Positions 14,171-26,800 of a stretch of 64,000 nucleotides of DNA are shown piece after piece; the first letter of the stretch is position 1; every line of letters begins with the position of its first letter. The notes beneath the pieces were generated by a model that was not told where the DNA came from, searched no databases, and saw nothing but the letters and a program-made list of their open reading frames with translations. The DNA comes from Cruorifilaria tuberocauda (lineage: Eukaryota > Nematoda > Chromadorea > Rhabditida > Onchocercidae): the NCBI GenBank assembly GCA_013365365.1, contig JABVXU010000214.1:26593-90592 (forward strand), written 5' to 3'. A program made the translations under genes and the position numbers.

Positions 14171-14340
14171 ATGAAGAATGAAATGGATGAAAACTGTAAT
14201 TACAGCGAATTTTGTCAAAATACGAATAATAAGAAGGACGGAAACGCTATATTTCAGGAGAAATGACGGAAACGCCAAGCGGAAAAGTGTTGAAGGGAAC
14301 TAAGAAGAAACTAAACAATTTTGATGATCGAATAAACTCA
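14171..14340 (+). CDS. Candidate first exon with overlapping upstream ORF
   Basis: A strong acceptor, ATATTTCAG (ending 14257), lies five bases before an ATG at 14263. The frame gives 26 residues beginning MTETPSGKVLKGTKKKL and reaches a possible donor (TCA|GTTTCT) at 14340, so it could be a trans-spliced first exon. Directly upstream a second frame starts at 14171 (MKNEMDENCNYSEFC...) and ends in a TGA that overlaps the downstream ATG as ATGA. Either this is a short upstream ORF or the two are alternative first exons. The segment is less AT-rich than its surroundings. No downstream exon could be joined with confidence, so the gene is unproven. Confidence 0.3.
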
Positions 14341-15956
14341 GTTTCTGATAGAAAAATTCTATTTTCTAACCAAAATTCATCTATTTGCTTCTTCTTTCAT
14401 TCTCTTTTTTATTTTCTCTCTTTTTCTTCTCTTTTTAAATACAATTTTTTCATTCGCTTCAGTAAATTGAAGTGCTCTCTTCTTTTTTTAAAATTTCATT
14501 CTTCAAAAAAGAAAAATTAAAGTAACTAGTACGTCTTTATAATTGTCAAATTTGATTCTGTTTTAATCTCGAAAGCTTAAAGTACAATTTTTTCGGGACA
14601 GAATATGAAATGATAATAATCAGATTTTGCTAATTCTTTAATCAGCTATTGATAATGTCCAAGTTTAATAGTTGCGAGGTTGCGAAAAACAAAAAGGACA
14701 AAGAAAAAGGAAAGGAAGAAAGAGAGAGAGGGAAGATATCTGTCTAAAACAAAACCCATTTAAACTCTTCAATATTAAATACTATATTTGTCTCATTATT
14801 CAACTGTGTCCATTAATTGAAGTTTAGCTAATATGAAGAATCTTCAATCATTTGAATATTTCCCGTCAAATTCTCACTCTCTCTCATATATTTTTGGAAA
14901 TTTTTCATTTCTAATATTTTTCTAATAGCAACCATATTTTTATGGAATTATTAATTATTACAAAATTATATTTTAACATAATTTCCTATTAAATCTACAA
15001 AACGTTGCACCTGTTTTTTAATAGTATTTCTCCAGGTTTCAATTAATTTTATCCTGATAATCAAGTATGATTGATAATTTGCTGATTGTAGGAGCATATT
15101 GAAGAGTAAACAGATTAAATACTGAAGTTCAATTTTTTTTTTCAATGCTTAGCTATAAAAGGGTAAAAAAGTTTTTAAATAGTTTGAAAATACTTTGCAA
15201 TGCACTTTAGTTATCCACAAAATATTTCAGTAGTTAAATTTTTTCAAGCCAATTTTTTCTCAATCTAAAATGATTGAAAGTGAAATTTCTAAATGATCAG
15301 AATTAATGCCATGCAGGGAGAAAATAGCTAAACCACTTGACCATCTTTCTGTTTTTCCATATGATTATTTGTTTGATTCCAATTTTCAACTTATCAATTC
15401 ATATTCGATTTCACCAATCATTTCTCATCTTAATGGTTTTCTGATGCTAATAACCCTAACTAAAGCATAGTATTAATGTTGATCGTTTACAGATTCCAAT
15501 TTTAATCATTATCAATCTTTTGAATGGTTTTTCTATTAATTTTTGCTGAACTTTTCAAAAAGCAAAATCAAGAAAATAATTTCAAACGTAATTTTGTGTA
15601 TGCAATAATTTGTCTTTTGCAAACTGATAGATTTTTATTATTATCATTTATTTATTTTCCTGTTCTCTTAGCAATTCTTTAAATTCCATTAAATTTCGTG
15701 TTATATTAGATAAAATTATTGTTTCATTTTTACAAGTAATAATTTAAAGTTATAATTTACTTATAAATCTTTCAATTGTAATACGATGAGCAATTTTCAA
15801 ATGAGAAATTAATGTTAATTGTTTCTAATTTGTTTTATTTAATTTATGAGATGGAAATGAATGAGTATTAATAAATAGCCGAATTAATAAGATCTTTCGT
15901 TTCAATGCCATATTAATTTGTTGCCAAGAATTTTACGAATATTTCTAATAAGCTAG

Positions 15957-15998
15957 ACGTACCTGCGAAGACAACAAGTATACGAGTCAAGGAAGATA
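15957..15998 (+). CDS. Possible 42-bp cassette exon
   Basis: Fourteen codons (TYLRRQQVYESRKI) lie between an AG acceptor (AAGCTAG) and a consensus donor GTAAGT, phase 0 on both sides. The segment has higher GC than its flanks. It is in phase with the candidate exon ending at 14340. The opposite strand also offers a good donor (CAG|GTACGT) within the same segment, so the strand is not certain. Confidence 0.2.
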
Positions 15999-16179
15999 GT
16001 AAGTAATATTTAAAAAATCACAATATTATTTCATCTGCTTAATTTATAAGTTTAATGATGGACCAGTTTTCCATCTATTCAAAATTCAGGAAAAAGATAA
16101 GAATAAACTTAAAACAATTTTAAATTTATAGAAATAATACTTTTTGAAGAATTAAAAAAAACTTTTAGTCGCAAGTATC

Positions 16180-16212
16180 AATTAGGTGAAAATAAAACAT
16201 TTTCACCTAATT
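16180..16212. repeat. Perfect 14-bp hairpin
   Basis: The arms 16180-16193 and 16199-16212 are exact reverse complements with a five-base loop AAAAC. It is followed by a small G-rich patch (16213-16245). The arms are too short for a typical miRNA precursor; a MITE end or chance palindrome are alternatives. Confidence 0.75.
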
Positions 16213-18337
16213 AGGGGTAATCAGGGGAATTGGGGAAGGAAAAGTTGGTAGATGTGTGTAATAATTGTGAATATTGCAGTAAAAAAATTTTTCTAAAAAG
16301 AATTTTCATATTATCTCAATTACTAAAATTAATGTTTAAAAAGTTTTTGCAAGAATATTTGGAAAGTATGCTAATGAAATTGTTTAAAAATTATATCAAT
16401 TGATAAGAAATCAATTGATATTTAACGAATTGAAAATAATAAATTAAAATCAAAAGTCAATATTTAGTAAAATAAATTTCAATACAATATTTTAAATAAA
16501 ACATAAAATACATGTGACCTTCAAGTTTGTATTTCCTATGCTACAAAAGAAGGAAAGACAAATAAATTTGTATGAAGAAAAAAGAAGTAATTACTCGAAC
16601 AGAAAAAATTTTTTCTTAATTACAGCAATTAAAAAATCTCAAAAGTAGAAAAATTTATATGAACAAACAAAAGATATTATTATAAATAAGCTGCATTGAA
16701 ACGAACATTGATTTAATTAAAATTTTTTCAAATGAATAAAATAAAATGAATGTCAAATTACGATATGTTTGGAAAAATAATTTTCCCAATTGAAACTTTC
16801 CTTATAATCAATCAAAAAATATATATTTGATTAGAATCTTTGAAAAGAGTACAGTTGGAGATAAAAACAAGAAAAAAGACAAGTAAGAACTTGCTTGTTA
16901 TAAATGAATTCCTTCTAAAGTTGATAGAAAGAAAAGATAGCCTTTTAACAGACTAGTGCCTGAAGGCTTAATATCAGATAAGTACGTAGCATATTTGTAT
17001 ATGATATGATATAGAATGAATTTAAGCAATGATAGTAATGGAATATCGAAGTGGCAACGAGAAAAAAACAATTAGGAATGAAAATGTTAGTAGAAAATAA
17101 ATCATTGAGTGAATAATAAAACCAAACTACTTGTATTAATTAGAATAGATATGAGAAATTATCAATAAGTAAATTATAGTATAGTTTAAATTCAGATTGA
17201 TTAAAATACTACAAAAGAGCTTATGCATTTTAGGAAAGAATTAAACTTTTTTGCTTAAATTATAGCAATAAGGAATCAATTAAGACAGTACCATTATATG
17301 TATAAAAGACTGATTGAATTAATTATTTAGATTATTTATCAATAAATAAGAAATGAAGAATCGAATATATTAATTACAGTATCAAACGAATTTGCAGTAA
17401 AGTTAATAAACAATGATAAAATTTGATAATACGTATATGTTAGTTCTATTTACCTAAATCCATGTGAATTTTTCAACTATATTGTTAAAATCATGGAAAA
17501 TATCGCTCTCTTACGTATTTTAATAATAAACTATCAAGCAGTTACTTTGTTTTTTAGTTAAATTTTTTGTAAGTAATGAAACAAATTGCCGAAAATCACC
17601 ACAGCAAACTTGTTATTGAAAATTGGTCAATTTGATAGCAAAGGATTATATATTCAATATAATATACTGCAAGCGAAATTGATTCGTCTCATATTTTATT
17701 CCTGCACTTTTTAAAAGTATAATTCCTTCATTAATCACTAATGTTAGTATCCGATGCCTCAAATATTATCAAATATTATCTGAATTTTATCAAACAAACA
17801 TAATTATAAACGAGGTTTCATTCTACTATCAAACATATTTTCATTTATACTTATTCATTTACATTTGTTTACGTTTATTTCACTTCTATCAAGTCTTCTT
17901 ATATTGTTTATTCCGATACTAATCCACAATCACAATTTATCAAACTAGCAAAATCGTAATCAGGAGAAAGTTAAATCTAGTAAAATGAGTAATTTGAAGT
18001 ATAAATTAAATGGGATAATTATGATGACTCGGATGAATTACCACCTTTTTTTCCTTTCTCTTTAATTCAAACATGATTTTCAGACATGTTTATTTTACAT
18101 TTCCAAGGCTCAATTTGATTGTTTTAATGCTTTCTGTTAGATTCTGATATCGATATTCATGAACCGAATGAAAATTCATAATAAACGAGAAAAATATACA
18201 GAAGCGTTATATAACTTATTATAATTAATTAGTTAAATAAAAAAATTGTTTTTTCATCCCAGAAAAAAGAAAATAGAAAAAAGGTAATTTTTATCACATT
18301 TTCTTCGATCCACTTACACTGCGCCAACTATTTTTAG

Positions 18338-18410
18338 GTTTCTGTGGATATCTGGAATTCAAGATTCTGGAAGCTTTTGATATGATTATTCATCAGATTA
18401 TACAAATGCT
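18338..18410 (+). CDS. Possible isolated exon
   Basis: A TTTTTAG acceptor is followed by an open frame (FCGYLEFKILEAFDMI...) of 23 codons, ending in a GTAAGA donor at 18411. Phase is 1 in, 2 out. A pyrimidine-containing tract precedes it. It does not match the phase of the other candidate exons nearby, so it is only a candidate. Confidence 0.2.
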
Positions 18411-20356
18411 GTAAGAAATCGATAAATCTGTGAAAGTGGTAAAATGAAAAAATGATTGAATTCAGAATAAATTGATATACTAAAAATTTCTCTTTTTATA
18501 CTTCGATACAAGTAAGAACGAAATGAAAACTTAACAAAAAAGAGGAAAATTGAGAAGAAAACAAAAATGAAGTCAATTAAGAGAGAAAGTGAAACATTTA
18601 ACAGAAAAATGTCAGCTTAAGTGTAATTTGAATTGAAAATTGATAAAGAGAGTAATATATTTTTAACTATTATCAATTCATTCATCAAGTTTTCATTTGA
18701 AATTATTTAAACGAATGAAATTGAATACTTGGAAAAAACAAGACTTTTTGATAAAGAATAAAATGAAAGTAAAATATAAAACGAAAATTAAAAGAAAACT
18801 AAGATTGGGTGAATTTTCATGAGTAGATTCTAATGAATGAGGAATACATTCTAAATTTATTCAAGTCATTCGATTATTCAATACATTGCCAAATACATAA
18901 ATACCACAAATACTGCAAATTCCAGTTCTGTCTGTAATGAATTAGGTCAACATATTACAATATTTAAAAGTAAGTAAAAATCTCGAATTGATGGGACAGA
19001 ATTGAAAGCGATGAGATACGGAAGAAAAAACAAACAAGCATGCACACACGCACACAAGCATAGATTCATGCACAGATACGAAAATAGTAATATTAAAGTA
19101 TTTGAAAATTTTTAGAAGTTAGATTTTCAGATAATTTATGGGAAATATATCCCAGCAATCAATTAATATAAAACAAAGAGGTTGAATATTTTAAATATTA
19201 GCTGTAGAAGAAAAGAAACTAACTAGTATTGCTGTGTTTTTTACCCCGTTTTTTAAAAAAAGATAAATGAGGTAATGGAAAAAAATTTCAAATTCGAAAT
19301 TTTGATGGATTATTTGATGGGTGATTGATGATTAGTTTTCCATAATAACTGTTTCTGACTAATTTTTTCCCTTCCTGCTTTTCTATTTTTTTTAGTTCCC
19401 TTTCATTTTTTTCTGTTTTTCTTTTTGATGATATTTGGTACTGTCCGATTCGATAAAATATCTTCCTATGAAGTAGCTGCAATTTCAAACATTTCATGAA
19501 TTTATACGAAGCAATCAGTTATAATGGAAAATGCAAACAGCAAATCGTAAACACTGACAAAAATGCATGCACAAAAATAAAAATGAAAATTTATCATTTT
19601 TCCAAAGAATGTTACACCAAAACGGAGTAAGTAAGTGTTATTTATGTGAGAAAAAATTGAAAACGGAAAGAAATAAGTAAACGAATGGATCAGTCGGACG
19701 ATTAAAGAAAAATAAAATTGAAATAAGTGATTTAAATGACTGATTTCAACTTTGTGATCAACACGTTTCATTAAGTCTGGACCGTTTCATTGTTTCTGTT
19801 GAGTTCAGTTTTAGGCCTAAGTTGCATATTCTGCATTTCTTTTATATGAATATTTATATTTCTATTCTTGCACTCCATCAGTTTTTTATAAGATTAACTC
19901 TTCAAATGAAAATTTTATTTTTAAATAAGCATTATATTAAAGATTTTATTACCAGAATGAGCAAAAAAGACCAAAATATTTTATTGGTATTAACCGTTAA
20001 ACATTTTTTGTTAATTGATAATTAATTAAACAAAAGATGGAGCATTAATCAGAAACATTTACGGAAACTTGTTTGTATTATATTTTACTCTATAAAAAAA
20101 ATTGAAAAAGAAAACAAAAAACAAAGTAATAGTCATCGAACAGTCACAATTTTTGATAAAAGAAGAGAAAGATTTAATTTTATCATACAAAGCAATATAT
20201 TATCTCAATCCAATAAATTACTTAATCAATATTTATACTGAAATACTTTGCATACTTATTCATGAAATAATGAGCTACGACTTCCTTATATATATTTGTT
20301 ATCAAAAAGCTGCAGCAAGCAAACATGCATAACAATTAAACTTTTTTCGAAATATT

Positions 20357-20362
20357 TTTATT
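20357..20362 (-). terminator. AATAAA polyadenylation signal of the coiled-coil gene
   Basis: On the minus strand AATAAA lies 30 bases beyond the stop codon ending at 20392, a normal distance for a nematode 3' UTR. Confidence 0.6.
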
Positions 20363-20391
20363 TTTCAAAGAGTTAATTTTAAAATTTCCAA

Positions 20392-23300
20392 TTAAAAAAT
20401 TGTCCAAATTGTTTCAACAAAATTTTGTATTAATGTTTTTTGTTCCTGTTGATTGGTAATATTTTGCAGCTTCGTTTCAATGACGGATAGCTTACCATCG
20501 ATACTTTTAAATGTATCACTTAATCGGCGTACTTTATTGGTTAGCTCTATTATTTGCTGCAAATTTCAGATATTGTAGGGAATGGAAGAGTAACTTAATC
20601 TAAACAAACTTTAAAACACCACAAAAAGGTCGAACGGAAAAAGAAAAAGGAAAGCACAATTTAAGCTATATTTATCATTTAGCCATGAATTGAAGGCTAA
20701 TATATGCGTGAAAATCTCTTCCTTCAAGAATTCCAATAATTTTATTGAAGATTTCTTCCTCACTCTTTTCTCGAGAAAAATTCAAAATTATTAAGTTTCA
20801 ATTACAAATCTGTTGAGAAATTGATTTTTAACCAGAAAAATGTTTTGTTTGCAAATGTGCAAATGTTAATAGGAAATGGAAGAAATACTATTAAAGAATA
20901 ATCAAAAAATATTACAGAAAATTAATAAAAGAATGATTAATGAATGAAAACAGAAAGAAAGTTTGATAAGAAAGAAAGAGCGTTTATTTTTGCAATAAAA
21001 AACATAAAAACATTATGAAGAATTAAAAGTGAATTAAAAGTTTTATTGTTTTATAACAAATTCTATGTTTTCTTTCTTTTTTCATCTATTTTATCCGTCG
21101 AAAGTGAAATATTTGCATCGTCAAAAAAGCCAATTTCAACAGTTTTTACTTATTGTCTTACAGATCTAATTTTTGAAGTGCCTGACAGTTCAAATTCAAT
21201 AAAAGAAACGGGAACTTAAAAACAAAAATTTTTTAATTTTAAACGGTTTCCATTATATCACGAAAGAATTTCATTCATAAAACGAAAGAAAGCAAAAAAT
21301 TGGGAAACAAAACTGATGGAGAGAAGTACAGGGAGAGAGAGGGGAAGAAAGAAAGAAGGATGGGAGAGAGAGAGAGAGAGAGAGAGACAAATGAAATTAT
21401 TTGTATGAGAATTTATCATTTAAATTTAAAAAATTTTCTGCATAAAATATCATGGAGAAATTTTGATAAGCAATGTATAATAGAAATAAACAGACCGTTG
21501 TTTGCAGTTCATCCAGCAATTTAATTTGCTTATCAAATATATCATTCTGTGCTTGTACATACTGATAGTATTCATCGCGAGCTTTTTTTAAGGTCTCAAA
21601 AAATTTAACAAACATATATATTTCAATAATTTTGCTAATTAAAATAAGTGTAATATAAAGGTAGAAATGTATATTTGATTAATTTCTCATTAAAAAATCA
21701 ATCAATATTTCTATCTTTCAACATTGCAAGTACAATATTTGACTTGGAATTTTATAATTCTCACATCTATACTTGTAATAATATCGTCCATTGTTACGCG
21801 TAGTTCGATATCTTTTTCACATTCCGCAGCTATCTCTTTAAGCTTTCTTAAATTATTAAAATAATCACAACACGTCCGAAATAATAAATAGAAAATTATT
21901 AATTCACTCATTCCAATAGTTTGTTATTAATTCCATCGAAATTGAAATGTTGAAATTAAAATAAATATTTTATTAATTAATTACTTACGAAAATGCTTAT
22001 GAAATTATTTGAAGTAAAAACTTTAATCAACCACTAGCAAAATTAATTTTAAATGAATACGATAATTTTCAATAAAGATAAAACCACTTTTTTCTAATAG
22101 GAAAGCAATGAAACAATCAAAGGATAATTTTATATTTAAAAATGTAATCGAAATTATTCATGAGATAATTTTTGAGGCAAAACCATTCTAGCAATGTAAG
22201 AATTTCGAACGGGAAGTGAAAAGCACGAAATATTAATACATGAATTAAATTAACAAGCAAAAAAACTGCAAGTTAAAAGCGAGGAAAGGAAAAAACGAGT
22301 TAAATTAACATTGAAATGTGTTCAGCTTCATAAATGTATTTCGTTCGATGTACCCATTTCAGAGCATTTTCCTCTTCCTCTTTCGATGTCGGAGGCTGAA
22401 AAAATTTCGTGATTATTAGCTGATAACCTTTCATGATTATTAAATGTTATGAGAGCATGTTTTTGCTTGAGCTTTTAATAAGCTTGCCATTTATCATATC
22501 ACATTCAATTTAACTCGATTAAGTTTAACTACATTAATGCAGTCATTCTTTCACTTAATTGAATTAATTAAGATATGTTTTAAGAAACTTGAGATATTTA
22601 TATAATTCCACTTCTATTAAACTATTTGCCTTTTTACGCAATGATTAATTCTATGATTACTAGAATAAATGCAATATTTGCATTTGCATTAATTCAGATA
22701 TAAATAAAATTTTGATAATTAATTTGATTTGATATCTTTTAAATTACCGTTATATTTTTTCGCATATTTTTTAGTAACTCATTACTAATTTTCATTTTTA
22801 CTCATCAAATATTTAATTTAATTCCTTGAATAAAAGTTGAAATGATAAAATTTCTTACAAGAATAAATTTAAGGAATTACTGCCTAATTATGATAAATGC
22901 ATGTGGGATACAAAAGATCAAGTAGAGGGAAATTTAAAAAAACCGTCGCTTTATACAAAACGTAAAAGCTTAGTTTCATAAATTAATTTTATCACCTGCA
23001 CATCACTTTTACGTGCTGGCGATCGTGGAATGGCGGCACTGCTACCAGCTGATGCTAATGAAACCTTTGATTTCGACGAGCTGCTTGCTATAAGTTTTTT
23101 TCCTCTTCTCTCCACCAAGATTTAATTTTTTTTCCATCAACTTGATTTAATTTAATCAGGAAGCTTTTTGCTTCCTGAGTTTAATGTAATTGATGTAATT
23201 ATAATTGAACTTAGACAACTTTAACACCAAGAAATGATAATTAAATTTTGAATAATAGTAGAAAGATTTCTTAACAATCAGCGGCATCCAACGATAGTTT

Positions 23301-23833
23301 TAGTTTTCGTGATTTCCCTGCAAAAACTGATAATTAATTAAACCTTATGCGATTTGGCTCATTCTTAATATAAAGAAATCGCTTGTGATATTTTCAAATA
23401 TGTACAGGTCTTTATTTTATTTGATAAAACAGAATTCCATTCAAAGAGAAGTGATGCGGGAAAGAGGAAGAGAAGGAGGAGGAACGAATTCAATGATTGA
23501 CGAGAAATCAAATAAAATTCAAATATAAAAATTTTATTGGCTAAATTTGCTGAATATAATAGATGTTTCTATACATACTTTTTGTTTTCTTCTTTCGTTT
23601 CTTCTTCGTTTTCTTATCGTGCGCCTGTAATTTTAAATATTTCATTTATGCATCGATTGAAATTGGAATTTAGTAATTAAGTTCATATTTAAGTGAACTT
23701 TATATATAATTACTTTAAGTTTTAGTTGTGAATGTGTGGGCATTGCCCGAATTTCCAATTTTGCTTGTTGGGATTTCAGTAATTGCATCTTCTGTGCTGC
23801 GGAATATTTCGTGCGGTACTCGTCATCCGGCAT
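20392..23833 (-). CDS. Lys-rich coiled-coil protein, seven exons, not recognised
   Basis: Exons in matching phase: 23833-23714, 23624-23579, 23087-22996, 22395-22310, 21846-21765, 21594-21496, 20556-20392 (229 aa). The start is the Met of MPDDEYRTKYSAAQKMQL. Residues about 41-55 form a run of lysines (KKTKKKRKKKTK), a possible nuclear or nucleolar signal. Residues 56-86 are Ser/Ala-rich and low in structure. From about 87 to the C-terminus the chain is charged with heptad-like spacing (LKKARDEYYQ, IKLLDELQ, LTNKVRRLSDTFKSIDGKL), pointing to a long helical coiled coil. No signal peptide or membrane segment is seen, so it is likely intracellular. I do not recognise the family; a small adaptor of the BLOC-1 or BORC kind is one possibility but has no direct support. 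Exon 6 uses a weak acceptor (TTTTTTGAG); the other sites are good. Confidence 0.75.
21364..21387. repeat. (GA)n microsatellite
   Basis: An uninterrupted GA dinucleotide run of 24 bases, preceded by a purine-rich tract from about 21318. It lies within the last intron of the coiled-coil gene. Confidence 0.9.
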
Positions 23834-26800
23834 TGTTTTTTTATTTCAAAAATATTTAATTATTTCATATATTAAAATTGAAACTGTGAAATTTATGGTG
23901 ATAACACAATTGCAATGATCTGAAAGAGATTGTAGTCAAAAAAATTTTTTTTAATTTCAAAAATATGGACTGTTTCAACTTTTTAATCATGTGACATTAA
24001 TAGATTATACCAAAACTATATACAATACTATTATTATTAATTGTTGTTGTTACTGTTCTTGAGATAATTTTAAATTGAATTTTGTGGTATTCAAAGTATT
24101 TTCAGAGCAGAATTTCGTTAATTTGAAAATATTTTAGTGGCATATGCTGTCGAGAACGAGAAACTTTTCTCTCATTTTACCGCATTTTTTCTTCCAATAT
24201 TTATTTCTTCCTCTGAAATTGAAAAGGCAAATGACAGCTTGAAACAAAAAGTAACCAACCAACCCTCTCAACCTATCATTTGTAAGACAATGATATGAAA
24301 TGCATTAATGATTGTAATTTTATCAACATGAAAAATAAAATGCAAAAATGTCAAGCAGAAATTCATTTAGTATTATTAGCCGATCGAAACTAATTGGTTA
24401 CTGAACTCATTATATTTCAAAAAAGTAATAATTTATGCTTCTCTCTTTCATCATATATTTTTCCATTATAATTAAAAATATTCGTGTTTTTATCTTTCTC
24501 ATTCATCTCTTCTCCTCGTTCCTTTTAAACTTTCCACAACAATTTATCAAATTGAGAATTATTTTCCGAAACATATGTGATTCTATATTCATCACTGCAC
24601 GCATGATTATCAATAATAATTTCACATCAAGTTAGTTAATAATTAGCAACGATATTTTCCTTTTCTTAAACTTTTTCAGCTAATGAAGAGCACCGTATTG
24701 TGAAGATATTTGTGTGGAGAGATAAGAGAAACTCCCATATTTCCACTTCAAACAACCAATGAAAATCTTATAGATAAATGATATCAAAGAGAATTTTTCC
24801 AGTGGATAGGCGCATTAGTAATAAAACTTAAATTGGAAAAAGAATAGGAAAAAAATATGAATGAGAAACATTTTAATTATTTATAAGTATTCATATTTCA
24901 TCTTTCTTATAAATTATTATCAAAATTGATTGCATCACTACCTCTTTCCCTTTACACAACTTCAAATGAATTTTGAAATATTCAATTTAATAATTCATTT
25001 CTAAGCGATAATATTAAGGATAAGAAAAATATCCGTCAAATAGTACTCGATCAAGCGATCCCGCAAAATTATCTCTCGTACGTACGTGATATAGAACTTA
25101 TCTGTTCAGCGTAATTATCTCTTACACACATAACAATCCAACTTTTCCATTTTTCAAGTCGCAAGCTTTTATCAAATTATGAACCTCTCAAAGAAAAAGT
25201 AAAGTTATAGAAAATAAGAAGCTCGCATTCTTTTTAAAAGCTTCAACAGAAAACACAAATATATGCTTAAAGAGAAAAAGTTTAAAGTAACGGAAAAAAC
25301 GCCACAGTAAAATTTTCATTTAATTTTTCTAATAATAGTTTAATGTGATTTTTTCTATTCATTCTACATTTTCTTCTAGTATTCTTTATTTATCTTTTTT
25401 TCAAATAAATTATTTTCCAAGTTATTATAAAGTAAGCTAAAGCGTTTACTTAATCCTAGAATCTGTAAGGCAAATTATTTCTTCCTGTCTTACATTCGTT
25501 TTTTCTTGAAAAAATTGATGAAATTATTTTTTAAATTCAATTCGCTATTTGAATTTACTCTTTAAATCAGTTCCCTTTATGGCTAATGAAGAATTTGCGC
25601 TGCGTAATATATAATTCATTAATTTTTTGAAAAGAAAAAAATTATATCCTTCATGAATGTAAATTTAAGCTCATTTAACATGGACTAATACGCCGATTTT
25701 ATTCTTTGTGGCCGATATATTGCATGTTCCTATAAAGTTCATCTAAGAAAGTTAAAAAATTTTTAATCATTCTATTTTAACTTGATTGAAAAATTTATAT
25801 AGTATACTTTCACTTGATTTTATTTTCTTTTTCCTAGTGAAAAATTTCTGGAACTGATGAAATTTCCGATTTCTCACCGGACACTCTTTTCATCTTTATT
25901 CTTTGCTTCACCACAATTAACTCATTTTAATATTTTTAATTCAGTAATTACATGATACTTTCGTGAAAAAAAAAACGGAAATCTCAGCGTTTTCCGGAGT
26001 TTTCGATTCAACTCAAAAATAAATGAGTAAATTAATAAATAATCAGGTCAAATTTACTGACGTTTTCAGGGAATGTTTGTTATCATATGTTTATTCCAAT
26101 TTATTGCCTAGCTTAAAATTTAAATCCAATTATTATTTATCATTATTTAAGTTGCCATTTAATGGTGATATCTGGTAACCATCTGACTTTCATTACTATT
26201 TAATTTCAAATTTAAATTTAATTTGGTAAGTAATTTTGGTAAAATCGAACATAGAAGTTTGCTTTCACCTTTACCAGTTAATATTGTCAGACATGTTTAT
26301 TAATTCAGAAATATTACAACAATTTAAGTAAATCGGTTTCAAATATTCGACGATCCGCATTTTCCTGTTTATACATTATCACCGATAATTTAGAAAGTTT
26401 GTAGAGAGACTCGTAATTGGAAAAATGAATAGATAATAATAGCAAAAAATGAAATTAATGAACTCAGAAAATCTATTTATCTTTTCTGGATAATCATTTC
26501 TATTAATGATGTGTGGATGTTATGCGAAATAACACATAACATTAATAAAAGTGATAATGGTTAACAATATTATCGTTGGTAAAAAACCTGTAGTTATTTT
26601 TGAGTGTTTGTAAACGTTATTGATCGACGACCTATATTTACGAGATTTCAGGTTATTGTTAAGTTAAACGACAAATTTCAAACAAAATTTAGTGCATTGC
26701 ATGAACGATTTCGTGTGTAGAAATTTCCAGGAAAGCATAAAATTTCCAATTTCATTAAAAATGTGAAACCTCTCAAACAATTGATAACCGCTATTTTCAT

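Larger units (their letters stand above)
14341..20356. other. Gene-poor stretch with isolated exon candidates
   Basis: Mostly AT-rich DNA with no clear gene. Two short exon candidates (15957-15998 and 18338-18410) and one strong hairpin (16180-16212) are listed separately. A short CA-rich tract lies at about 19038-19060. ORFs around 19288-20332 are rich in Phe/Ile/Lys and have no splice context, so they are treated as chance. Confidence 0.5.
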
